From: Micromonospora sp. WMMD1155
GTDB lineage: Bacteria > Actinomycetota > Actinomycetes > Mycobacteriales > Micromonosporaceae
Assembly: GCF_029581275.1 (NCBI RefSeq)
Contig: NZ_CP120742.1
Span: forward strand, 5,890,501-5,954,500
Reading direction: 5' to 3'
Length of the DNA stretch: 64,000 bases
Shown here in pieces: positions 51,357 to 60,071 of this stretch (position 1 is the first letter of the stretch; each line of letters opens with the position of its first letter). The notes under the pieces are model-generated. The model saw only the letters and a program-made list of their open reading frames with translations, had not been told where the DNA came from and ran no database searches. The position numbers and the translations under genes were made by a program.

Positions 51357-51676
51357 CGGACGATCATGCCCGGCCCGGCGGGGAAGTGGAATGAGCACCG
51401 GTACCCAGCCGCGGCCGTGATTCCGGTCGGACTGTTGCCCCGGCCGGTGGTGATCCTCTACGGTCGGCTCAGCGGTGGGCGGTGCGGTCCGCATCCGACC
51501 GGACACCGCCGGTTGCCCGTCGCGCGGGCCGGGATGGTGGAGTCCCGGGTCGCCCCGGCGGCGGGAGACTCGGCGGTCGTGTGACTCCAGCTCGTACCCC
51601 GGGTGTTGCCGCCCGGCGCGGCTCCCCGCGGAGCCGTCGGCGAGCCGGGCACGCCGATCCCACCGGGAGAAGCCCC
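51357..51676. other. Intergenic region upstream of the urease operon
   Basis: 320 bp that must hold the urease promoter. I see no convincing -10/-35 pair and no well-spaced GlnR box (a GTGAC at about 51581 lacks its partner). Open frames crossing it are composition artefacts. Confidence 0.35.
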
Positions 51677-51979
51677 GTGTTCCTCAGCCCGCACGAGCAG
51701 GACCGCCTGCTCGTCCACGTGGCGGCCGATGTCGCCCGCGCCCGCCGCGAGCGCGGCCTGCGCCTCAACTACCCCGAAGCCGTCGCGATCATCACCGCGT
51801 TCCTGCTCGAAGGGGCCCGTGACGGCCGGTCCGTGGTCGACCTGATGTCCGCCGGTCGGACCGTGCTCGGCCGCGACGACGTCCAGGACGGCATCCCCGA
51901 GCTGCTGAGGGAGGTGCAGGTGGAGGCGACGTTCCCGGACGGCACCAAGCTGGTGACGGTGCACCACCCGATCCCGTGA
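51677..51979 (+). CDS. ureA: Urease subunit gamma
   Basis: 100 residues, the standard UreA length. Typical stretches are [55 protein letters not shown] and [15 protein letters not shown]. It is the small structural subunit of the nickel enzyme that splits urea to ammonia and carbamate. GTG 51677 is preceded by GGGAGAAG. It is the first gene of ureABCFGD, and its stop overlaps the ureB start (GTGA). Confidence 0.95.
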   Translation: MFLSPHEQDRLLVHVAADVARARRERGLRLNYPEAVAIITAFLLEGARDGRSVVDLMSAGRTVLGRDDVQDGIPELLREVQVEATFPDGTKLVTVHHPIP

Positions 51980-52311
51980 TCCCGGGTGAGATCCTGCCGG
52001 CGGCCGACCCGGTCGAGATCAACGCGGGTCGCCCGGTGACCACGGTGCTCGTCGTCAACACCGCCGACCGGCCGGTGCAGGTCGGCTCGCACTACCACTT
52101 CGCCGAGGCCAACCCGGCGCTGGCGTTCGACCGGGACGCCGCCTGGGGGCAGCGGCTCGCCGTACCGGCGGGCACCTCGGTCCGGTTCGAACCGGGCATC
52201 AGCCGCAGCGTCGACCTCGTCCCGCTCGGCGGTGCGCGCGTCGTGCCGGGGCTGCGCGGCGAATGCGCCGGACCGCTGGACCGGTCGCCGTCCGACGGGT
52301 CGCCGCGATGA
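51976..52311 (+). CDS. ureB: Urease subunit beta
   Basis: 111 residues with the UreB hallmarks [20 protein letters not shown] (first residue encoded by GTG), [18 protein letters not shown] and [13 protein letters not shown]. The C-terminal 15 residues are variable. It overlaps ureA by 4 nt and ureC by 4 nt, so the three structural subunits are translated together. Confidence 0.95.
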   Translation: MIPGEILPAADPVEINAGRPVTTVLVVNTADRPVQVGSHYHFAEANPALAFDRDAAWGQRLAVPAGTSVRFEPGISRSVDLVPLGGARVVPGLRGECAGPLDRSPSDGSPR

Positions 52312-54011
52312 GCGCCGTGCGGCGGGACCGCTACATCGACCTGTACGGGCCGACGACCGGGGACCGGATCCGGCTGGCCGACACCAACCTGCTGATCGAG
52401 GTGGAGACCGATCACTGCGTGGGTGGCGACGAGGCGGTCTTCGGTGGCGGGAAGGTGATCCGCGAGTCGATGGGCCAGTCCCGGGCGACCCGCGCCGAGG
52501 GTGCCCTGGACACCGTCGTCACCGGTGCGGTGGTGCTCGACCACTGGGGTGTGGTCAAGGCCGACGTGGGCCTGCGCGACGGACGGATCGTGGCGCTGGG
52601 CCGCGCCGGCAACCCGGACACCATGCCCGGTGTCCACCCCGACCTGGTGATCGGCCCGTCGACCGAGGTGATCGCCGGTAACGGGCGGATCCTCACCGCC
52701 GGCGCGGTCGACACCCACGTGCACTTCATCTGCCCGCAGATCGTCACCGAGGCCCTGGCCAGTGGCATCACCACGCTCGTCGGCGGCGGCACCGGGCCCG
52801 CCGAGGGGACCCGGGCCACGACCGTCACCCCGAACGGCTGGCACCTGGCCCGGATGCACGAGGCGCTGGACACGATGCCGGTCAACGTGCTGTTGCTCGG
52901 CAAGGGCAACACCGTCTCGGAGGAGGCGCTCTGGGAGCAGTTGCGGGCCGGTGCGGGCGGTTTCAAGCTGCACGAGGACTGGGGCACCACCCCGGCGGCG
53001 ATCGACGCCTGCCTGCGGGTCGCGGACGCGTCCGGGGTCCAGGTGTCGATCCACACCGACACCCTCAACGAGGCCGGTTTCGTCGCCGACACCCTGCGCG
53101 CGATCGGCGGGCGGGCGATCCACTCGTACCACACCGAGGGCGCCGGAGGCGGGCACGCACCGGACATCATCACGGTGGCCGGCGAACCGAACGTGCTGCC
53201 GTCGTCGACCAACCCGACCCGGCCGTACACCGCCAACACCCTCGCCGAGCACCTGGACATGTTGATGGTCTGCCACCACCTCAACCCGTCCGTGCCGGAG
53301 GACCTGGCCTTCGCGGAGAGCCGGATCCGACCGTCCACGATGGCCGCCGAGGACCTGCTGCACGACCTCGGCGCGATCTCCATCATCGGCTCGGACGCGC
53401 AGGCGATGGGGCGGGTCGGCGAGGTGATCCTGCGGACCTGGCAGAGCGCGCACGTGATGAAGGACCGGGTGGGCGCGCTGCCCGGCGACGGGGCCGCCGA
53501 CAACCACCGGGCCCGCAGGTACGTGGCGAAGTACACCATCTGCGCGGCCATGGCGAACGGGCTGGAACGGGAGATCGGCTCGGTCGAGCCCGGCAAACTC
53601 GCCGACCTGGTGCTCTGGGATCCGGCGTTCTTCGGCGTACGACCGCACCTGGTGCTCAAGGGCGGCATGATCGCGTACGCCCAGATGGGTGACGCGAACG
53701 CCTCGATCCCCACGCCGCAGCCGATGCTGCCCCGGCCGATGTTCGGGGCGTACGGTGCCGCGGCGGCGGCCACCAGCCTGGCGTTCGTGGCGCCGGCGGC
53801 GCTCGACGCCGGGCTGCGCCTGGACGTACGACGGCGGGTCGTGCCGGTCAGCGACGTGCGCTCGCGGGGCAAGGCCGACCTGCCGGAGAACAACGCCATG
53901 CCGCGCATCGAGGTGGAGCCGGACACCTTCACCGTGCGGATCGACGGGGTGGTGGTGGAGCCGGACCCGGTGACCCGGCTGCCGATGGCCCAGCGGTACT
54001 TCCTGTTCTGA
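52308..54011 (+). CDS. ureC: Urease catalytic subunit alpha
   Basis: 567 residues, full length. The nickel-site residues are all present: HVHF (His137, His139), the carbamylated Lys220 in [10 protein letters not shown], His in SIHTDTLNE, His in [12 protein letters not shown], the flap histidines in MVCHHLNPS, and Asp in [12 protein letters not shown]. The start is ATG 52308, overlapping the ureB stop, because the family N-terminus [19 protein letters not shown] follows; an upstream in-frame ATG at 52263 lies inside ureB. The enzyme should be active once loaded by UreDFG. Confidence 0.96.
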   Translation: MSAVRRDRYIDLYGPTTGDRIRLADTNLLIEVETDHCVGGDEAVFGGGKVIRESMGQSRATRAEGALDTVVTGAVVLDHWGVVKADVGLRDGRIVALGRAGNPDTMPGVHPDLVIGPSTEVIAGNGRILTAGAVDTHVHFICPQIVTEALASGITTLVGGGTGPAEGTRATTVTPNGWHLARMHEALDTMPVNVLLLGKGNTVSEEALWEQLRAGAGGFKLHEDWGTTPAAIDACLRVADASGVQVSIHTDTLNEAGFVADTLRAIGGRAIHSYHTEGAGGGHAPDIITVAGEPNVLPSSTNPTRPYTANTLAEHLDMLMVCHHLNPSVPEDLAFAESRIRPSTMAAEDLLHDLGAISIIGSDAQAMGRVGEVILRTWQSAHVMKDRVGALPGDGAADNHRARRYVAKYTICAAMANGLEREIGSVEPGKLADLVLWDPAFFGVRPHLVLKGGMIAYAQMGDANASIPTPQPMLPRPMFGAYGAAAAATSLAFVAPAALDAGLRLDVRRRVVPVSDVRSRGKADLPENNAMPRIEVEPDTFTVRIDGVVVEPDPVTRLPMAQRYFLF

Positions 54012-54706
54012 TGGCGACGCCGAGCCTGCTGTTGCTGGTGGCCGACGGGCGCTTTCCGGCCGGGGCGCACGCGCACTCCGGCGGTCTGGAGGCGGCCGTG
54101 GCCGCCGGTCGGGTCACCGACCTGGCGACGTTGGAGCAGTTCGTGGCCGGACGGTTGGCCACCGCCGGTCTGGTCGGTGCGGCGTTCGCGGCTGCCGCAC
54201 ACCGGGCCGCCACCTCCGGGGCTGACGAGGCGGCCCGGTCGAGCACGCTGGCCCGGCTCGACGCGGAGCTGGACGCGCGTACCGCCGCACCGACACTGCG
54301 GGAGGTCTCCCGCCGGCAGGGCCGGGCGCTGCTGCGTGCCGGCCGGGCCATCTGGCCGGATACCCCGTTCGGGGACCTGCCCGCGACGCCGTGCGGCGTG
54401 CACCAACCGTTGGTGCTCGGGCTGCTCTGCGCCGCTGCCGGGCTGTCCCGCCTCGACACCGCCACCGTCGCCGCGTACGGGACGGTCACCGGGGCGGCCA
54501 GCGCCGGCGTACGTCTGCTCGGCCTCGACCCGTACCGGGTCCAGGCCCTGCTGATCGGTCTCGCCGACGCCTGCGACGGCACCGCTGCCGACGCGGCGCG
54601 GGCCGCCGACGGTCCACCGGAGCGGCTGCCGGCCGCCGCCGCTCCGCTCGCCGACATCCATGCCGAGATCCATGCCACCTGGGAGGTGCGTCTCTTTGCG
54701 TCCTGA
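54011..54706 (+). CDS. ureF: Urease accessory protein UreF
   Basis: 231 residues. The UreF start [20 protein letters not shown] is clear, with the helical GTPase-activating scaffold after it ([40 protein letters not shown]). UreF bridges UreD and UreG during nickel insertion and lowers wasteful GTP hydrolysis. ATG 54011 overlaps the ureC stop by one base (TGATG). Confidence 0.93.
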   Translation: MATPSLLLLVADGRFPAGAHAHSGGLEAAVAAGRVTDLATLEQFVAGRLATAGLVGAAFAAAAHRAATSGADEAARSSTLARLDAELDARTAAPTLREVSRRQGRALLRAGRAIWPDTPFGDLPATPCGVHQPLVLGLLCAAAGLSRLDTATVAAYGTVTGAASAGVRLLGLDPYRVQALLIGLADACDGTAADAARAADGPPERLPAAAAPLADIHAEIHATWEVRLFAS

Positions 54707-55469
54707 CACCGCTGCGCCCACTGCCGAGTCGTCCACGCTGCTGTCGACCGCCGTGCCGCACGACGAGACCGTTCCACACACCCATCCCGAGCCGGGGGTG
54801 GATCCGCACCCGCCGCTGCCACGTCCGGGCCGTGCCCTGCGGGTCGGCATCGGCGGCCCGGTCGGGTCCGGCAAGACGGCCCTGGTGGCCGCGCTCTGCC
54901 GGGCCTTCGCCGACGAGCTGCGGTTGGGGGTGGTGACCAACGACATCTACACCACCGAGGACGCCGACTTCCTGCGGCGGGCCGGAGTGCTGGACCCGGC
55001 CCGGATCCGTGCGGTGGAGACCGGCTGCTGCCCGCACACGGCGATCCGGGACGACATCGGCGCGAACCTGGACGCCGTCGACGAGCTGGCCGAGGCGGTC
55101 GGCCCGTTGGACCTGGTCCTGGTGGAGAGCGGTGGCGACAACCTGACCGCGACCTTCAGTCGGGGGCTCGTGGACCGGCAGATCTTCGTGGTGGACGTGG
55201 CGGGGGGCGACAAGGTGCCCCGCAAGGGCGGGCCAGGGGTCACCGCCGCCGACCTCCTCGTCATCAACAAGACCGATCTGGCGCCGCTGGTGGGCGCCGA
55301 CCTGGCCGTGATGGACCGGGACGCGCGGGCTCGACGAGGCGACCTGCCGACCGTCTTCCTGTCCATCGTCGGTGACCCGACGGCGAGCCGTGTCGCCGAC
55401 TGGATCCGGCACGAGCTGGCCCACCACGCCGCCCTGCACCCCCTCGCCGTGCCGGTGGAGCCGGTCTGA
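54696..55469 (+). CDS. ureG: Urease accessory GTPase UreG with His-rich N-terminus
   Basis: 257 residues. P-loop [12 protein letters not shown], the metal-coordinating CPH in [25 protein letters not shown] and the guanine motif VINKTDLAP identify UreG. The N-terminal 50 residues are His/Asp/Pro-rich ([12 protein letters not shown]) and may store nickel, which would suit a cluster without ureE. TTG 54696 is chosen as the start: GGGAGGTG lies 8 nt upstream and it overlaps the ureF stop. An ATG at 54660 is inside ureF. Confidence 0.92.
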   Translation: MRPDTAAPTAESSTLLSTAVPHDETVPHTHPEPGVDPHPPLPRPGRALRVGIGGPVGSGKTALVAALCRAFADELRLGVVTNDIYTTEDADFLRRAGVLDPARIRAVETGCCPHTAIRDDIGANLDAVDELAEAVGPLDLVLVESGGDNLTATFSRGLVDRQIFVVDVAGGDKVPRKGGPGVTAADLLVINKTDLAPLVGADLAVMDRDARARRGDLPTVFLSIVGDPTASRVADWIRHELAHHAALHPLAVPVEPV

Positions 55470-56185
55470 TGCGTGCGCGCGCCCGGCTGGTCGCCCGAGC
55501 CGACGGCCGGGGCGGCACGACACTGGTCGAGCTGCGCGGCGAGACGCCGCTGCTGCTGCGCCAGACCCCCGCCGACGGTGGTGTCGCCACGGTGCACCTC
55601 GTCGGCGGGGCGGCCGGCCCGCTCGCCGGTGACGACCTGCGGCTGGAGATCGAGGTGGGCCCGGGCGCGGCGGTGCGGGTGCACACCGTCGCCGCCTCGA
55701 TCGCCCTGCCGGGCCGATCGGGCGCGGTGTCCCGGATGACGGTACGGGCGGTGGTGCACGGCGGAGCCACCCTGCACTGGCTTCCCGAGCAGTTGGTGGC
55801 GGCGGCCGGCTGCGCGCACCTCGCCGAATCCCGGATCGAACTGGCCCCCGGGGCGGTCCTGGCCTGGCGCGACGAGCTGATCTGCGGCCGGTACGGTGAG
55901 GCGCCCGGCGGGGCGGTCGTGCACACGCACGTCGACTACGCGGATCGGCCGCTGCTGCGCCAGTCCCTGGCGGTGGGACCGCACGCGCCCGGCTGGGCCG
56001 GACCCGCGGTGCTCGGTGGCGCCTCGGCCACCGGTTCCTTGCTGCTGGTCGACGACTCGCGGCCCGTCGAGCCCGCGACTGTCGACGGGACGGTCGCCCG
56101 ACTGCCCCTGGCCGGCGGCCCGGCGACACTGTGGACCGCCACCGCCCCGGACGCGCACACCCTGCGTGCCCAGCTCACTCCGTGA
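55469..56185 (+). CDS. ureD: Urease accessory protein UreD
   Basis: 238 residues, shorter than proteobacterial UreD but normal for actinobacteria. The beta-rich sequence carries GETPLLLRQTPADGG, VRVHTVAASIALPGR, ATLHWLPEQLVAAAGC and LAWRDELICGRYGE. UreD is the first chaperone bound to apo-urease. ATG 55469 overlaps the ureG stop (TGATG). It ends the urease operon; no ureE and no nickel transporter gene lies nearby. Confidence 0.92.
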   Translation: MRARARLVARADGRGGTTLVELRGETPLLLRQTPADGGVATVHLVGGAAGPLAGDDLRLEIEVGPGAAVRVHTVAASIALPGRSGAVSRMTVRAVVHGGATLHWLPEQLVAAAGCAHLAESRIELAPGAVLAWRDELICGRYGEAPGGAVVHTHVDYADRPLLRQSLAVGPHAPGWAGPAVLGGASATGSLLLVDDSRPVEPATVDGTVARLPLAGGPATLWTATAPDAHTLRAQLTP

Positions 56186-56302
56186 GGAGGTGTGGTTCCG
56201 GGCCCTCGTGTTCGGCGTCCTCGCCCGGGACGGGTCCGCCGCCCATATGGTCGAAAGCACCCGCGACTGCCGGTCGCGTCCGACGGTGCGCAGGAGGCCG
56301 TG

Positions 56303-56677
56303 ATGAGTGGAGACGATCGACCCGAGGGCATCAGCCCGACGGCGGTGGAGGGGGCGCCGGGCCTGTGGCGCGTCGACCTGCAGAGGCACGACCTCAGCAT
56401 TCCCGGACGCGAGGTCGTCCAGAGTCGGGTGGAGTTCACGCCGGACTCGCCGCCGTTCAAGCACTTCCACCCCGGCGAGGAGATCATCTGCGTGCTCCAG
56501 GGGTCCCTGGAATACACGCTCGAGGGTCAGTCACCGGTGGTGTGCAACGTCGGTGACGCCCTCACCGTGCCGTACGGCGTTCACCACCAGGCGAGGAACG
56601 TCGGCGGCGGGGTCGCCGTCGAACTGGCCACGTACGTCGTGGAGAAGGGCAAACCGCTGCTCACCAAGGTCGAGTGA
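56303..56677 (+). CDS. Cupin domain protein
   Basis: 124 residues, one cupin_2 barrel. Metal ligands are recognisable in FKHFHPGEEIICVLQGSLEY (His, His, Glu) and in VPYGVHHQARNVG (His). Such proteins can be isomerases, dioxygenases or sensors; nothing fixes which. CAGGAGG precedes ATG 56303. It sits 117 bp after ureD and is convergent with the MarR gene (11 bp between stops), so it may be expressed with the urease genes or alone. Confidence 0.8.
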   Translation: MSGDDRPEGISPTAVEGAPGLWRVDLQRHDLSIPGREVVQSRVEFTPDSPPFKHFHPGEEIICVLQGSLEYTLEGQSPVVCNVGDALTVPYGVHHQARNVGGGVAVELATYVVEKGKPLLTKVE

Positions 56678-56688
56678 ATCGGCGCGGG

Positions 56689-57153
56689 TCAGCGGCGTAC
56701 GCCGGTCGCGTCGGCGCGGTCGCCACGGCGCGTCGGGTCGAGGCGGTCGACCAGGTCGTCGAGCCGCTCGACCAGGCCGGTGTCGGTCGCAACGCCCAAC
56801 TCGGCGAGGCTGGCCCGGACCCGCTGCTCGAGGCGTTCGTGCTCGCGTCGGCCACGGGCCGTCAGGTAGGCGCGGATGCGCCGACGGTCCATCGGGTCGA
56901 TCCGCCGGAAGACGAGATTACGGTCGACGAGGTGGTCGACCAGTTTGGTGAGGGTGCCCGGAGGCAACGACGCCTCGGCGGACACCTCGCTCATCGGGTG
57001 ACCCTGGCCGTCGGCGAGGAGGCAGAGCACCCGCCACGCCTCGATGGTGAGCGCGTCGTCGGCCAGCACGGCGCCCAACCGGCGGGAGAGCAGCCGTTCG
57101 GCGCGGGTGAGCGAGCGCAGCAGGTCGGCTGGCGCCCCGGGCACGTCTGACAT
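56689..57153 (-). CDS. MarR-family transcriptional regulator
   Basis: 154 residues with the MarR winged helix: LTIEAWRVLCLLADGQGHPM, SEVSAEASLPPGTLTKLVDH (recognition helix), LVDRNLVFRRIDPMDRRRIR (wing) and a dimer helix at each end. It is divergent from the cytoplasmic binding-protein gene with 96 bp between starts, so that gene is the likely target, along with its own promoter. The ligand is unknown. Confidence 0.87.
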   Translation of the reverse strand: MSDVPGAPADLLRSLTRAERLLSRRLGAVLADDALTIEAWRVLCLLADGQGHPMSEVSAEASLPPGTLTKLVDHLVDRNLVFRRIDPMDRRRIRAYLTARGRREHERLEQRVRASLAELGVATDTGLVERLDDLVDRLDPTRRGDRADATGVRR

Positions 57154-57249
57154 GCGACTCCCTGGTCCGGTGGCCCCGCCATGGTACCGAGCCGTCCCGG
57201 TCCGTGGTGAGCTCTGGCCTTCGGTCGTGCGTCGGGCAATCATGTGCTC

Positions 57250-58332
57250 ATGTCCGCTCCGGCACCGCCGTGGCTGACCGTCGACCGTGCCGTGGTCAGC
57301 ATCGCGCTGGTCTACCCGATGCGCGGGCCGGGCGGGATGTTCGGCCCCACCTGCGAGCTGTGCGCGCAGCTCGCGGTGGAGGAGGTCAACAGGTCTGGCG
57401 GTGTGCTGGGTCGCGAGCTGCGGCTGGTGCCGGTCGACGGCGGCGCGCCTCCGGCCGAGGTGGCCGCCGAGGTCGAGGCGTTGGTGTCGGTGGGGGCCGT
57501 GCAGGGGGTGACCGGGTGGCACATCTCGTCGGTGCGCCAGGCGCTGGCACCCCGCGTCGCGCACCGGGTGCCGTACGTCTACACCGCACTCTACGAGGGC
57601 GGTGAACGGACCGAGGGGGTCTTCCTGACCAGCGAGACGCCGGACGCCCAACTGTGGCCCGCGATGCGACTGCTGTCCAGGGAGAACCGGGTGCGTCGCT
57701 GGTTCGTGGTCGGCAACGACTACGTCTGGCCCCGCCGGACGGCCCGGGCGGCGATGCGGTACGCGGTGCGCGAAGGCGGGCAGGTGGTGGGTCGGCACTT
57801 CCTGCCGTTGGACGCGCACGACTTCGGCGAGGTGCTGCGGCGCATCGAGCACAGCGACGCGGACGCGGTGCTGATGCTGCTGGTCGGGGCGGACGCGGTG
57901 CGGTTCAACAGGGCGTTCGCCCGTTCCGGGCTGGACCAGCGCTGCCTGCGTCTGAGCACGTTGATGGACGAGAACATGCTGCTGGCCAGCGGCGCCGGCG
58001 CGACGCGGCGGTTGTACAGCACGGCGGGTTTCTTCGCCGGGCTGGTGACCCAGGAGAACCTCGACTTCCACGGCGAGTTCGCCAGTCGCTTCGGGGTGGA
58101 GGCGCCGCCGCTGGGCAGCCTGGGGGAGTCCTGCTACGAGGGCGTGATGCTCCTCGCCGCGCTGATCGGTCAGGCCCGCACGCTGGACGTCCGGGCCATC
58201 GAGACGGCGGCGGACACGGTGGCGTACCACGGGCCACGCGGGCGGTTGCGGTTGCGCCGTCGGCACGTACGTCAGCGCATCTATCTGGCCGAGGCCGACG
58301 GGCTCGACTTCACGGTGCTCGCCCAACTCTGA
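57250..58332 (+). CDS. Cytoplasmic AmiC/UrtA-like periplasmic-binding-fold protein
   Basis: About 360 residues. The type 1 periplasmic-binding fold matches UrtA and AmiC: SIALVYPMRGPGGMFGPTCE, AVEEVNRSGGVLGRELRLVP, GWHISSVRQALAP, WFVVGNDYVWPRRTARAAM and LGESCYEGVMLLAAL. There is no signal peptide or lipobox, so it works inside the cell, as AmiC does as an amide sensor. The real UrtA (lipoprotein) is encoded next. It may sense urea or short amides and act through a partner. ATG 57250 and GTG 57244 are both possible starts. Confidence 0.8.
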   Translation: MSAPAPPWLTVDRAVVSIALVYPMRGPGGMFGPTCELCAQLAVEEVNRSGGVLGRELRLVPVDGGAPPAEVAAEVEALVSVGAVQGVTGWHISSVRQALAPRVAHRVPYVYTALYEGGERTEGVFLTSETPDAQLWPAMRLLSRENRVRRWFVVGNDYVWPRRTARAAMRYAVREGGQVVGRHFLPLDAHDFGEVLRRIEHSDADAVLMLLVGADAVRFNRAFARSGLDQRCLRLSTLMDENMLLASGAGATRRLYSTAGFFAGLVTQENLDFHGEFASRFGVEAPPLGSLGESCYEGVMLLAALIGQARTLDVRAIETAADTVAYHGPRGRLRLRRRHVRQRIYLAEADGLDFTVLAQL

Positions 58333-58364
58333 GTCCGGTCCGCCGGAACGGGTCGACCGGACCC

Positions 58365-58395
58365 TTGACAGTCGTACCCGATCCGGACCTAAGAT
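58365..58395 (+). promoter_or_regulatory. Consensus-like sigma-70 promoter of the urt operon
   Basis: TTGACA at 58365-58370 and TAAGAT at 58390-58395 are separated by 19 bp, slightly longer than ideal. No other such pair is seen in the 419-bp gap. It would start RNA near 58402, leaving a leader of about 350 nt before urtA. Confidence 0.5.
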
Positions 58396-58404
58396 GCTTC
58401 CTGT

Positions 58405-58515
58405 GTGAAGGATCTGCCCTCGGGGTCGGATTCCGCCAATTCGCGTCCCCGGTCGGTGAAATCGTCTCCGACCATTGTGGTGGCGCCTTTTCTCAGCCTC
58501 TCTGAGCGGCCGTAA
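58405..58515 (+). CDS. Possible leaderless upstream reading frame in the urt leader
   Basis: GTG 58405 lies about 10 nt after the -10 box, so translation could be leaderless. The frame runs 36 codons with no internal stop and ends at TAA 58513-58515, inside the first arm of the terminator hairpin. Its last residues read VVAPFLSLSERP. GC at third positions is about 72 percent, below nearby genes, so it may be non-coding. If translated, ribosomes reaching its end would block the terminator stem, as in classical attenuation. Confidence 0.3.
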   Translation: MKDLPSGSDSANSRPRSVKSSPTIVVAPFLSLSERP

Positions 58516-58545
58516 CCGTTTCTCCGACGGTGCCGGCCGTTTTTT
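58507..58545 (+). terminator. Intrinsic terminator/attenuator in the urt leader
   Basis: CGGCCG (58507-58512) pairs with 58534-58539 and ACCGT (58515-58519) with ACGGT (58527-58531), followed directly by six T (58540-58545). It is one of few hairpins here with a true U-tract. It lies downstream of the TTGACA promoter and 206 bp before urtA, so it can prematurely stop urt transcription. It could also simply end the upstream binding-protein gene. Confidence 0.65.
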
Positions 58546-58569
58546 CGTGGGCGCGTGGTCGGCTGCGCG

Positions 58570-58596
58570 GAAACAGTCAATTAAGGACCGGGAAAC
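58570..58596 (+). promoter_or_regulatory. GlnR-box-like array GAAAC-N6-TTAAG-N6-GAAAC
   Basis: Three pentamers are spaced exactly 6 nt apart: GAAAC (58570-58574), TTAAG (58581-58585) and GAAAC (58592-58596). The actinobacterial GlnR site consists of GTnAC and GAAAC half-boxes with 6-nt spacing. The two GAAAC boxes are perfect, the middle box degenerate. It suggests nitrogen control of the urea transporter. Confidence 0.55.
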
Positions 58597-58751
58597 ACTC
58601 GCGCAATGATGCCGGTCGACGCTTTCGGTGCCCATATCCGAGTCGATACCCGGTTCGACGTCCACCCGTCGGCCCCGGCGTCGCCCACGTCAGCTCCACC
58701 GGACCGCACCGACCGTCCTTTTGCCACCTGAGTGCACCGCAGGGAGAGTAG

Positions 58752-59996
58752 ATGTCACTGTTCCCCGGCCGCCGCATCCTGGCGGGTGCCATGACCCTGG
58801 TCGCCGCGGCCGCGATGACCGCGTGCGGCAGCAAGACCAACGACGCGGGCAACTCGTCCGGCGTCACCGCCGACGTCTCCGGCGACACCGTCAAGGTGGG
58901 CCTGCTCAACTCGCTCTCCGGCACGATGGCCATCAGCGAGGTCACCGTCCGCGACTCCATCATGCTCGCCATCGAGGAGATCAACGCGGCCGGCGGCGTC
59001 CTCGGAAAGAAGATCCAGCCGGTCGGTGAGGACGGCGCCTCCGACTGGCCCACGTTCGCCGAGAAGGCGGAGAAACTCATCTCCGAGGACCGCGTCGCCG
59101 CCGTCTTCGGCTGCTGGACCTCGGCCAGCCGCAAGGCCGTCAAACCGGTGTTCGAGAAGAACAAGGCGCTGCTGTTCTACCCGGTGCAGTACGAGGGGCT
59201 CGAACAGTCGCCCTACATCTTCTACACCGGCGCGACCACCAACCAGCAGATCGTTCCCGGGCTCGACTACCTCAAGTCGCAGGGCGTCAAGTCGGTCTAT
59301 CTGGTCGGCAGCGACTACGTCTTCCCCCGCACCGCCAACAAAATCATCAAGGCGTACGCGGCCGCGAACGGCATGACGGTCTCCGGTGAGGACTACGCGC
59401 CGCTCGGATCCACCGAGTTCGGCACCATCGTCAACAAGGTCAAGTCGTCCGGGGCCGCGGCCGTCTTCAACACGCTCAACGGCGACAGCAACGTGGCCTT
59501 CTTCAAGGAGTACAAGTCCGCCGGTCTGACCGCCGCCGCCATGCCGGTGGTGTCGGTGTCGATCGCCGAGGAGGAGGTCAAGGGCATCGGCACCCAGTAC
59601 CTGGAGGGGCAGCTGACCGCCTGGAACTACTACCAGACCACCCCGGGGGCGGCGAACACGAAGTTCGTGGCCGCGTACAAGGCGAAGTACGGGGCGGACA
59701 AGCCGACCAGCGACCCGATGGAAGCCGCGTACGTCGCCGTGTACCTGTGGAAGGCGATGGTCGAGAAGGCCGGCGTCTTCGACGTCGAGAAGGTCCGCTC
59801 CGCGTCGGACGGGATCACCTTCGACGCGCCGGAGGGCATGGTCACGGTGGACGGGAAGACCCAGCACATCGCCAAGACCGCGCGGATCGGCAAGATCGGC
59901 GCGGACGGTCTGATCACCGAGGTCTGGAACTCCGGGAAGCCGGTCGCACCGGATCCGTACCTCAAGACCTACCCGTGGGCGAGCGGCCTGAGCTGA
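58752..59996 (+). CDS. urtA: Urea ABC transporter substrate-binding lipoprotein
   Basis: 414 residues. A lipoprotein signal with lipobox MTACG (Cys25) leads into the UrtA binding fold: [77 protein letters not shown] and [16 protein letters not shown]. It captures urea outside the membrane and delivers it to UrtBC. GGGAGAG lies upstream of ATG 58752. It opens urtABCDE behind the long leader; urtB follows after 75 bp. Confidence 0.95.
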   Translation: MSLFPGRRILAGAMTLVAAAAMTACGSKTNDAGNSSGVTADVSGDTVKVGLLNSLSGTMAISEVTVRDSIMLAIEEINAAGGVLGKKIQPVGEDGASDWPTFAEKAEKLISEDRVAAVFGCWTSASRKAVKPVFEKNKALLFYPVQYEGLEQSPYIFYTGATTNQQIVPGLDYLKSQGVKSVYLVGSDYVFPRTANKIIKAYAAANGMTVSGEDYAPLGSTEFGTIVNKVKSSGAAAVFNTLNGDSNVAFFKEYKSAGLTAAAMPVVSVSIAEEEVKGIGTQYLEGQLTAWNYYQTTPGAANTKFVAAYKAKYGADKPTSDPMEAAYVAVYLWKAMVEKAGVFDVEKVRSASDGITFDAPEGMVTVDGKTQHIAKTARIGKIGADGLITEVWNSGKPVAPDPYLKTYPWASGLS

Positions 59997-60071
59997 CGAC
60001 GCCGGCCCGGGCGGGGCGTGTCGCCGCACACCCCACCCGGGCCACCCGACCAGCAGTTCGGAGACCCCACC

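Noticed and set aside
51560..51600. GlnR box upstream of ureA
   Set aside because: A GTGAC is present but no GAAAC-like partner at 6-nt spacing was found.
58371..58545. Guanidine-I (ykkC) riboswitch in the urt leader
   Set aside because: The leader lacks the conserved ykkC core segments I would expect, so only an unassigned attenuator is claimed.
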